Source of the DNA: CAYOZL01 sp964408435
Lineage (GTDB): Bacteria; Bdellovibrionota_C; UBA2361; SZUA-149; CAYOZL01
Reading direction: 5' to 3'
DNA length: 19,589 nucleotides
Assembly: GCA_964408435.1 (NCBI GenBank)
Contig: CAYOZL010000045.1
Location: forward strand, 1 to 19,589
This document shows, one piece after another, positions 7,449 to 13,043 of this stretch (its first letter is position 1; each line of letters begins with the position of its first letter). A program made the position numbers and the translations under genes. The notes beneath the pieces are model-generated. The model saw only the letters and a list, made by a program, of their open reading frames with translations. It ran no database searches and was not told the origin of the DNA.

Positions 7449-8759
7449 TTAATTAGCTTCTTTTTTTATCTTCTCTCGATAGTATTCAAGTCTTTCACTA
7501 ATTTGCTTATCTAAACCTCTATTAGTTGGCTTATAAACTTCTATCCCCTTAAGCTCATCTGGTAAATAACTTTCTGCAACAAAAGCTCCTGGAAAATCAT
7601 GTGGATACTTATAACCTGAGCTATTTCCCATTTGCTTCATTAATGCAGTAGGAGCATTTTTTAATCTTTTTGGTACTGGTAAATTAGGATTTTGTTCTAT
7701 GATTTCAAGCCATTTTTTCATAGCAAGATAACTTGCATTAGACTTAGAACAACAAGCTAAATAAACAGCAGCATGCGCCATTGGAATTCTTCCTTCTGGT
7801 AAGCCAATTCTTTCCAATGCTTGGTCAGCATTTATTGCTACTTGCAGTGCTCTCGGGTCACAACTTGCATCTTCTGAGGCAAAGATAATCATTCTTCTAG
7901 TTAAATAATGTGGATCTTCACCCGACTCTAATGCTTTAAGCATATAATAAAGTGCTGCGTCAGGATCAGAACCACGCATCGATTTAATAAAAGCCGAGAT
8001 ATTATCATAGTGATAATCCCCATCTTGGTCGAATAATTGTGGTTGATTACCAAAAGCTTCTTTTGCTAATTCTTTAGTAATAACTTTTTCATCTCGAGTA
8101 TTTGCTAAAGCGCTACTCCACTCAATTGCATTTAGAGCTCTTCTTGCATCCCCTGATGAATAATGAAAAATTAATTCTTGAGCATCTTCTTCTATTTTTA
8201 AATTACTCTTAGCTAAACCTCTCTCAGTATCACTTAATGCTGAATTTATTACTGCTTTAATTTCACTTTGATTAAGTGGGTGTAGTTCAATCACTCTCAT
8301 TCTGCTTAACAACGCATTTCTTACTCTAAAGCTTACATTCTCTGTGGTTTGTCCAATTACAGTAAGTATTCCAGATTCAACATAAGGCAAAAAAGCATCT
8401 TGTTGAGCTTTATTAAATCGATGAATTTCATCTACTAGCGCTAAGGTTTTTTTATTATATGCTTTTAATTCATCATTTGCTATTTTTACCTGAGTTCTTA
8501 CTTCTTTAACGCCATCTAGAACACCTGAGAGTTGAATAAACCTATAACTACTTTCATTTGCTATTACCTTAGCAAGTGTAGTTTTTCCAACCCCTGGTGG
8601 GCCAACAAAAATCATTGATGGAATAGCTTGAGTTTTGCTTCTAATAATTGAGCCTAATGCCGTGTCTTTACCTATTACATGCTTTTGACCAATCACTTCA
8701 TCAATAGTTCTTGGTCGCATTCTTTCTGCTAAAGGTGCATTTTGCATAGTATCGCTCAT
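7449..8759 (-). CDS. rarA: Replication-associated recombination protein A (RarA/MgsA AAA+ ATPase)
   Basis: RarA is a clamp-loader-like AAA+ ATPase that acts at stalled replication forks with SSB. From the ATG at 8759 it is 436 aa, a normal length. It begins PLAERMRPRTIDEVIGQKHV, then Walker A GPPGVGKT (53-60), Walker B LALVDEIHRF (Asp110, Glu111), sensor 1 VIGQTTEN (134-141), the LLSR arginine region, and SSGDARRALN for sensor 2. The C-terminal tetramerisation part includes EDASCDPRAL and the end region FPGAFVAESYLPDEL. The frame stays open upstream to 8795, but that extension (VDDQPWYKVYY) overlaps the ribH start region and matches no family sequence, so I reject it. It is the first gene of an apparent operon with the GT87-like and cyclo-ligase genes. 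Confidence 0.95.
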   Translation of the reverse strand: MSDTMQNAPLAERMRPRTIDEVIGQKHVIGKDTALGSIIRSKTQAIPSMIFVGPPGVGKTTLAKVIANESSYRFIQLSGVLDGVKEVRTQVKIANDELKAYNKKTLALVDEIHRFNKAQQDAFLPYVESGILTVIGQTTENVSFRVRNALLSRMRVIELHPLNQSEIKAVINSALSDTERGLAKSNLKIEEDAQELIFHYSSGDARRALNAIEWSSALANTRDEKVITKELAKEAFGNQPQLFDQDGDYHYDNISAFIKSMRGSDPDAALYYMLKALESGEDPHYLTRRMIIFASEDASCDPRALQVAINADQALERIGLPEGRIPMAHAAVYLACCSKSNASYLAMKKWLEIIEQNPNLPVPKRLKNAPTALMKQMGNSSGYKYPHDFPGAFVAESYLPDELKGIEVYKPTNRGLDKQISERLEYYREKIKKEAN

Positions 8760-8795
8760 GTAATATACTTTATACCATGGCTGGTCATCTACCAA
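8742..8795. promoter_or_regulatory. Overlapping divergent rarA/ribH promoters, possibly leaderless
   Basis: The start codons are only 17 bp apart. For ribH, TTGCAT (8742-8747), a 16-nt spacer and TATACT (8764-8769) would start transcription about 7 nt on, at or next to the ATG (8777). For rarA on the opposite strand, TTGGTA (8795-8790), a 15-nt spacer and TATAAA (8774-8769) would start within a few bases of the ATG at 8759. Neither gene has a Shine-Dalgarno sequence. The two -10 boxes touch, so the promoters would compete. Box matches are by eye. Confidence 0.45.
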
Positions 8796-9238
8796 AACAA
8801 GTTGAAGATTTTAAACGCATAGACGGTGCAAACGTTGCTATAATCGCTAGCTCTTGGCACAAAGATATTGTAGATAAAATGGTTTCAACTTCTAAAGAAC
8901 ACTTAGAGAGACTAGGTGTTAATTCTATTTCCATACATGTTCTTCCTGGCTCATTAGAGCTAACACTTGCTGCTAAAATTCTATTTAGTGGAAATGATAA
9001 ACTAGATGCAATTATTGCCTTTGGAGTGATTCTTAAAGGTGATACTTCACATAATGAAACAGTTGAAAGAGAAGTTGCAAACGGCTTTACTCTAGTTTCT
9101 CAAGAATTTTCAAAGCCAATTATTAATGAAGTAATTGGTGTAAATGACATAGAGTTTGCGAAACAAAGAGCTACTTCAAAAGGCATAGAAGCTGTTTATG
9201 CACTTAGTGAGTTTATGGATTGGGAAAATAATCTTTAA
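8777..9238 (+). CDS. ribH: 6,7-dimethyl-8-ribityllumazine synthase
   Basis: RibH condenses 5-amino-6-ribitylamino-uracil with 3,4-dihydroxy-2-butanone 4-phosphate, the penultimate step of riboflavin synthesis, in the cytosol. The length of 153 aa is typical. Trp27 (ASSWHKDI) occupies the aromatic substrate-stacking position usually held by Phe or Trp. PGSLE (57-61) matches the conserved PGSxE loop. GVILKGDTSHNETV (83-96) holds the catalytic His92, and a GVND…AKQRA segment (121-131) replaces the usual GVLT…ERA. No other rib gene is near, so it lies apart from a riboflavin operon, and I see no FMN riboswitch upstream. A large hairpin that could act as terminator follows about 30 nt after the stop. 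Confidence 0.92.
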   Translation: MAGHLPKQVEDFKRIDGANVAIIASSWHKDIVDKMVSTSKEHLERLGVNSISIHVLPGSLELTLAAKILFSGNDKLDAIIAFGVILKGDTSHNETVEREVANGFTLVSQEFSKPIINEVIGVNDIEFAKQRATSKGIEAVYALSEFMDWENNL

Positions 9239-9260
9239 AAGATCTCCACATCTCTCACCC

Positions 9261-9360
9261 TAAATCTTATTCCTAGTCTTAATCTTAGTCTTGGTCTTAA
9301 ATCTCCTAGACTAGGAAAAAGATTTAGGACCAAGACTAAGATTAAGACTAAGATTTTTTA
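9261..9360. repeat. Hexamer-repeat inverted repeat, locus 1 (putative terminator hairpin)
   Basis: The left arm (9271-9304) is made of TTAGTC/TTAATC/TTGGTC-type hexamers. The right arm (9320-9355) is its near-perfect reverse complement, giving a stem of about 35 bp with a few mismatches. The intervening 15 bases contain a second small hairpin, CCTAG-A-CTAGG (9305-9315). On the plus strand the right arm runs into TTTTTTA (9354-9360), so it could terminate ribH transcription. It sits between the convergent ends of ribH and the 306-aa membrane protein gene. The same hexamers recur at 11932-12083 and 15296-15410. Confidence 0.8.
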
Positions 9361-9363
9361 TAG

Positions 9364-10284
9364 CTAGAGCACCCCCATCCGTATAATAATTCCAATTCCT
9401 AAGACTAAAAACGACATCAATAATGAGTAATTTGCTAAATCTAAAGCTACAAATTGATCAGCTTTTTCTGTTTTAGAATACACTTCTACTGTTTTAATTA
9501 ACTTTCCAAACATTATTGCTATTAGCAAAAATGGAGTTGGGAAAAAATGAAATGGGGTTAGCATTAAAGGAATGGCTGGTATAAAAATTAGAAACAAGAC
9601 TAAAAGCCTTACCAAAGATGAAGGTCTGTCATTTTTTTGCTTATTCCAAGAGTTATTTAGAAACACTTGTGTATACTTAGCAATACTACTTGCTACTAAT
9701 ATTCCACCAGGAATAAAACCAAACGCCATATATTCAAATGAAAAAATGAAGTCTTGATCAAACAGCTGAGTTGCCATACCCACTAATGAGTAGATACTCA
9801 TTCTAGTTAAGGTAGAAAGACATTTTAAAATAATTTTTTTAGGACTCGAATTATCTAATTCTTTTTCTAAGTAATATAGAACAATACTTAAACAAAGTAA
9901 TAAAGTAGAACTAATAATAGAGGTTAAGTTATAGTAATAAAGTAGCAAACCTACATTTACCGCTAAAATTATTAAGAAAAACTCTTTTCTAAAAATTAGA
10001 TTCTTATCGCCTAGTATTATTTTTGCATAATTTTTAAGAATTAGAATTATAGAAACTACGAAAAAAGCTTGTAAATTAGCTAATACAATTCCCCCAGAAA
10101 CCCAGCTAGCAATGAAAAAAGGCAAAAAGCTTACTAATGCATACAGTCCTTCAGCTTCATTAGAATACAGTTTTTTTAGTATAGAATTCTGTATTTTATT
10201 CTTAACTGAATTCTTTTTACTATTCTTTATAGTATTACCTTCTGCGCTATTGAGTTTTTTTTTCTTACGTGCTTTTTTTCCCAT
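9364..10284 (-). CDS. Polytopic membrane protein of unknown function with a Lys-rich N-terminus
   Basis: The 306-aa product begins with about 40 strongly basic, Asn/Lys-rich residues (GKKARKKKK…), then has about eight to nine hydrophobic helices to the C-terminus. Membrane size and topology, and the adjacent quinone gene ubiE, raise the possibility of a UbiA-like prenyltransferase. However, the Asp-rich motifs that define that family (NDxxDxxxD) are absent; the nearest polar stretch is NSWNKQKNDRPSSLVR around residues 213-228. I therefore leave it unassigned. The ATG at 10284 lies inside a perfect 24-bp palindrome and has no Shine-Dalgarno sequence in front of it. The gene is divergent from ubiE (119 bp) and convergent with ribH. 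Confidence 0.75.
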   Translation of the reverse strand: MGKKARKKKKLNSAEGNTIKNSKKNSVKNKIQNSILKKLYSNEAEGLYALVSFLPFFIASWVSGGIVLANLQAFFVVSIILILKNYAKIILGDKNLIFRKEFFLIILAVNVGLLLYYYNLTSIISSTLLLCLSIVLYYLEKELDNSSPKKIILKCLSTLTRMSIYSLVGMATQLFDQDFIFSFEYMAFGFIPGGILVASSIAKYTQVFLNNSWNKQKNDRPSSLVRLLVLFLIFIPAIPLMLTPFHFFPTPFLLIAIMFGKLIKTVEVYSKTEKADQFVALDLANYSLLMSFLVLGIGIIIRMGVL

Positions 10285-10306
10285 ATGCTAATTATAATTA
10301 GCATAT
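10283..10306. promoter_or_regulatory. Perfect 24-bp palindrome over a start codon
   Basis: The sequence is ATATGCTAATTA followed by its exact reverse complement, with no loop. It includes the first bases of the minus-strand 306-aa gene's start codon and lies in the divergent region shared with ubiE. It could be an operator for a dimeric regulator. In the mRNA of the minus-strand gene it could also form a hairpin that buries the start codon. Confidence 0.55.
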
Positions 10307-10336
10307 TGCTGAGTGCAGCGGGAGAAAATACTATAC

Positions 10337-10363
10337 TTGACTTAGGTTGATTTTTAGTATGAT
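10337..10363 (+). promoter_or_regulatory. Putative ubiE promoter
   Basis: TTGACT (10337-10342) and TATGAT (10358-10363) are close to sigma-70 consensus boxes, but the 15-nt spacer is short. The -35 box sits within ATACTTGACT (10333-10342). That 10-mer is exactly reverse-complemented at 10396-10405, across the ubiE start codon. Confidence 0.35.
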
Positions 10364-10403
10364 CAGCTGTAAGCAAATTACTATAAATTAATCTGAGTCA
10401 AGT

Positions 10404-11093
10404 ATGAGTGAAACTGTCCAAAAGATGTTTTCTACAATAGCCTCTCGTTATGATTTAGCCAATGATGTTTTAAGTCTAGGTATTCATAGATTATGGAGAG
10501 GGCAATTAGTTAAGAGACTTAAAATGCAACGTGGGCATAAAGTTCTAGATTTATGCTGTGGAACTGGAGATTTAGCATTTGAGTCGGCTAAACAGATTGC
10601 TCCTGATGGAAGAGTTGTTGCAATAGATTTTGTTGATAAGATGCTTGAAATTGCAAATGATAAGTCTGAATCAAAAAAAATTAAAAATGTAGACTTCATA
10701 CAAGGCGATGCTATGCAGATCCCTTCTGCTAATTCAGTCTTTGATTTTTGCACTATTGGTTTCGGCATTAGGAATGTGGACGACCCTCTAACTTGTTTAA
10801 AAGAAATTAAACGCTGTTTAAAAAATGGTGGAAGGCTAGGAGTTTTAGAATTCGGTCAGCCTACTTTGCCTGGCTTTAAACAATTTTTTAGATTCTATAG
10901 TGACCATATAATGCCAATAGTAGGTGGGCTAGTAACGGGTCAAAAACAAGCTTACAAATACCTTCCTGAAACCTCTAAAGAGTTTATAGCAGGAGAGGAT
11001 TTCTTAGATTTAATGAAAAAAGCTGGCTTCAGAAGAGTAAAGCTTTATCCTCATCTTTGGGGTCTTGCCTACTCCTATGTAGCAGAGAAGTAA
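10404..11093 (+). CDS. ubiE: Demethylmenaquinone/2-methoxy-6-polyprenyl-1,4-benzoquinol methyltransferase
   Basis: The enzyme is a SAM-dependent C-methyltransferase acting late in menaquinone (MenG) and/or ubiquinone (UbiE) synthesis. At 229 aa it is slightly short of the E. coli protein. It opens with VQKMFSTIASRYDLANDVLSLGIHRLWR, the family N-terminus. SAM motif I is VLDLCCGTGD (47-56). GDAMQIP and FDFCTIGFGIRNV form the UbiE signature, and LEFGQP plus DHIMPIVGGLVTGQKQAYKYLPET match the C-terminal family block. Which quinone it serves cannot be decided here. No Shine-Dalgarno sequence precedes the ATG. The neighbours offer no clear quinone operon. Confidence 0.93.
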   Translation: MSETVQKMFSTIASRYDLANDVLSLGIHRLWRGQLVKRLKMQRGHKVLDLCCGTGDLAFESAKQIAPDGRVVAIDFVDKMLEIANDKSESKKIKNVDFIQGDAMQIPSANSVFDFCTIGFGIRNVDDPLTCLKEIKRCLKNGGRLGVLEFGQPTLPGFKQFFRFYSDHIMPIVGGLVTGQKQAYKYLPETSKEFIAGEDFLDLMKKAGFRRVKLYPHLWGLAYSYVAEK

Positions 11094-11159
11094 TCACTAG
11101 AAAGATAGTGCTCAAATTAACATTTTAAGTTAGCATTAAAGTAGTAAGGAATTTGCCTA

Positions 11160-11915
11160 GTGCTTAAACTAATAAAAAATCAGCAAATCGCTACATTTAG
11201 ATATCCAAAAAAGCATAGAATAATTCCTGTTTGCTATTTGCCCTTAGCTGCAATGCTAGAGAATATGAGCGTTAAGCAAGCAATATATAAGAGTAAGCTC
11301 AGATTAAATAAGCATTGTTCTAATTTCTTAGTCTCAATTGCAATTGATAGATGGCACTGTAAAAATCCAGATTTTTTCAAAATATACCAAGAACTAATAA
11401 CTAATAGTACAATGTTTATCTCCCCTATCGGACCTTCTACTTACGAATTTAAAAAAAGTAATTTAGACTGTAAGACACTTGATAAAATAGGAGTGAATAA
11501 TTTTGAAGGTGGTAGTGACTTAAATATATTAACAAAAGCAAGTGAGAAAAATTTTATTTTAAGACCAAGTATTGCTGTTGATTTAGAACTAGGTTTTAAT
11601 TCCGAGTTAAGAAATAAAATTCACTTAATTGAAAAACTATCTACACTAAACACAAGCATTGAAACACTTACTCTATTTCCTAAAAATAAATTAATTACTA
11701 AAGATAATGAAAAAGAGTATAAGAAAATATTAAATCAAGCTAGATTACTAGCAAAGTCAATTCCTTTTTTTAGAGCACCGCTTTCAGCATTTAATAATTT
11801 TAGCCCAAAGCAATATTACGTTAACGATTACGGCCATATTGCAATTGACATTGATACATCTCAAGCACTCGATATTCCGATGTTAAATGACGAATACAAA
11901 AAGTTATTATATTAG
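11160..11915 (+). CDS. Hypothetical protein, 251 aa
   Basis: I do not recognise this protein. It is soluble-looking, Lys/Asn/Leu-rich and lacks a signal peptide or membrane helix. Noticeable segments are FRYPKKHRIIPVCYLPLAAML near residue 14, an IAIDRWHCKNPDF segment near residue 60, an ISPIGPSTYEF segment near residue 90, and a C-terminal FRAPLSAFNNFSPKQYYVNDYGH stretch. Start GTG 11160 is supported by TAAGGA (11145-11150), 9 nt upstream. It lies 66 nt after ubiE on the same strand and could be co-transcribed, though the G+C and codon choice look like the rest of the core block. Its 3' end is followed within 20 nt by the gapped hexamer-repeat tract. Confidence 0.7.
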   Translation: MLKLIKNQQIATFRYPKKHRIIPVCYLPLAAMLENMSVKQAIYKSKLRLNKHCSNFLVSIAIDRWHCKNPDFFKIYQELITNSTMFISPIGPSTYEFKKSNLDCKTLDKIGVNNFEGGSDLNILTKASEKNFILRPSIAVDLELGFNSELRNKIHLIEKLSTLNTSIETLTLFPKNKLITKDNEKEYKKILNQARLLAKSIPFFRAPLSAFNNFSPKQYYVNDYGHIAIDIDTSQALDIPMLNDEYKKLLY

Positions 11916-11931
11916 AAACTCCCCTATTCTT

Positions 11932-12083
11932 AGTCCTAATCTTAGTCTTAATCTTAGTCNNNNNNNNNNNNNNNNNNNNNNNNNNNNNNNNNNNNNNNNN
12001 NNNNNNNNNNNNNNNNNNNNNNNNNNNNNNNNNNNNNNNNNNNNNNNNNNNNNNNNNNNTAATCTTAGTCTTAATCTTAGTCC
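11932..12083. repeat. Hexamer-repeat tract, locus 2, interrupted by an assembly gap
   Basis: Alternating TTAGTC and TTAATC hexamers (12-bp period) run up to the gap at 11960 and resume in the same orientation at 12060. No opposite-strand arm is visible, unlike the other two loci, but one could be hidden in the gap. The phase across the gap implies one missing T plus a whole number of 12-bp units. Distance to the preceding stop is about 17 nt. Confidence 0.75.
11960..12059. other. Assembly gap (100 Ns) in a repeat
   Basis: Exactly 100 Ns stand here, as in the second gap of the window, so the length is a placeholder. The flanks are hexamer repeats, which explains the assembly break. Reading frames drawn through it are not real. 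Confidence 0.97.
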
Positions 12084-12089
12084 AAACCC

Positions 12090-12204
12090 CCAAACTTTAT
12101 TTCACATAATCTTCATGCTATTTATTTAACATTCTTTTTAATTCATATACGGGTATTAGAGGCTTAATAAAGTTTTTCTATTTTTTTAGCCTCTTGCAAA
12201 CATA
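12090..12204 (+). repeat. Cassette leader element, copy A
   Basis: The core is 12144-12204, CATATACGGGTATTAGAGGC … GCCTCTTGCAAACATA. It can fold on an AGAGGC/GCCTCT stem with an AT-rich loop. It matches copy B (12778-12840) and copy C (15190-15263). The 17-mer CCAAACTTTATTTCACA (12090-12106) is shared exactly with copy B (12718-12734) at a similar distance, so homology of A and B extends beyond the core. It precedes the 85-aa gene by 154 nt. The rest of 12205-12358 holds no other gene I can support. Confidence 0.7.
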
Positions 12205-12358
12205 ACAAAGAAGCTGTCAATGCACTCATATTATTGTGCCTCGGCAGTTTCTATAGAACTTTCTTTTAACCCCTTCTTAAGAAACTTTTTTAATAGACTT
12301 GAATAAGCAAGACTAACTTCCTTGCTTAACTAAGAGACATAGAATTCGGAGAAATGGC

Positions 12359-12616
12359 ATGGCCAAGGATGAAGCAAAAAAACTATCAGGTGACGCTCTT
12401 TTAAACCTTGCTCTTGATGAAATGCAAGAAAAAAAACTGATCGACACGACACAGCGAGGACAGTTTATGAAAATGGTCAAAAACGGTCACGCTGAAAAAG
12501 TTGTGGATTTAGTTAGTAAAGATGCCAATCAATTTGTGGCCGTACCTGGAAGGTACAAAACTGAATTCTACAATCCTGTTCTAGGCTATTTGAGCTCAAA
12601 GAGACCTAAGAGCTAA
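12359..12616 (+). CDS. Hypothetical small protein, 85 aa (cassette 1)
   Basis: This is a small, charged, soluble-looking protein that I do not recognise. It begins AKDEAKKLSGDALLNLALDE and is mostly helical in appearance. A central KNGHAEKVVDLVSKD is followed by FVAVPGRYKTEFYNP and a basic tail (SSKRPKS). The ATG at 12359 has GGAG at 12348-12351, 7 nt upstream; an overlapping out-of-frame ATG lies at 12354. Codon use is richer in G/C-ending codons than in the neighbouring core genes. Leader element A lies upstream, and an inverted element (12651-12716) lies 34 nt downstream. It could be a small DNA-binding or regulatory protein, but nothing shows that. Confidence 0.65.
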   Translation: MAKDEAKKLSGDALLNLALDEMQEKKLIDTTQRGQFMKMVKNGHAEKVVDLVSKDANQFVAVPGRYKTEFYNPVLGYLSSKRPKS

Positions 12617-12650
12617 ACTAGAGCTCAGGCTTTCAAAAGAAGCAAAAATG

Positions 12651-12716
12651 TTTGCAAGAGTGCCATTTTCTAAGCGGAATTTACTGCACGTTTTTTTGTA
12701 TAAACCTCTAAGCCCT
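12651..12716 (-). repeat. Inverted cassette element, copy E
   Basis: On the plus strand it reads TTTGCAAGAGTGCCATTTTC … ACCTCTAAGCCC. Its reverse complement (GGGCTTAGAGGT … CTCTTGCAAA) follows the same outline as the forward leader element, with looser identity. The block GCAAGAGYGCCATTTYC is shared with copy D (16443-16487). It ends at the base before the 17-mer that opens copy B, so an inverted and a forward copy stand back to back here. Confidence 0.5.
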
Positions 12717-12717
12717 T

Positions 12718-12840
12718 CCAAACTTTATTTCACAGCATTTTAATGTTATTAATAAATCCACAGTTCTTTCCTATTTTCATATGGGTACTAGAGGCATATT
12801 AAGTGTTTTTTAAATCAATTTTTTGCCTCTTGCTGACAAT
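12718..12840 (+). repeat. Cassette leader element, copy B
   Basis: The core at 12778-12840 reads CATATGGGTACTAGAGGC … GCCTCTTGCTGACAAT. The left 18 bases match copy C exactly. The AGAGGC/GCCTCT stem is kept while the loop sequence differs. The shared 17-mer is at 12718-12734. It precedes the 636-aa gene by about 200 nt. Confidence 0.72.
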
Positions 12841-12883
12841 CAAAAGAAACTAGTCGACGCTCAAAGGTCGCTAAGCTTAGAAA

Positions 12884-12924
12884 GACACAGAGAAAAAGAC
12901 AAAGAGAAAAGACACAGAGAAAAA
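12884..12924 (+). repeat. Short tandem repeat GACACAGAGAAAA
   Basis: Three consecutive units of 13-14 bases (GACACAGAGAAAAA, GACAAAGAGAAAA, GACACAGAGAAAAA) lie in the leader of the 636-aa gene. The block is the same as the GACACAGAG half of the dispersed repeats at 1864-1904 and 3811-3845. The rest of 12925-13043 shows only A-rich leader sequence and the ribosome binding site. Confidence 0.6.
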
Positions 12925-13043
12925 AACACACAGAATAATACAGAAACAGTATATTCTTACTCTAAATCTCACAATACTCTTAGGCCTATTTGCTTCGACT
13001 AGTTTCACAATCCTTTCTCAGGAATCCTTTTTAGGGAGTTACG

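Noticed and set aside
9364..10284. UbiA-family prenyltransferase for the 306-aa membrane protein
   Set aside because: Both Asp-rich prenyl-diphosphate motifs are missing, so proximity to ubiE alone is not enough.
11821..12129. Short open frames drawn through the first N gap on both strands
   Set aside because: They consist of hexamer repeat and Ns; their reading is an artefact of the gap and the repeat's lack of stops.
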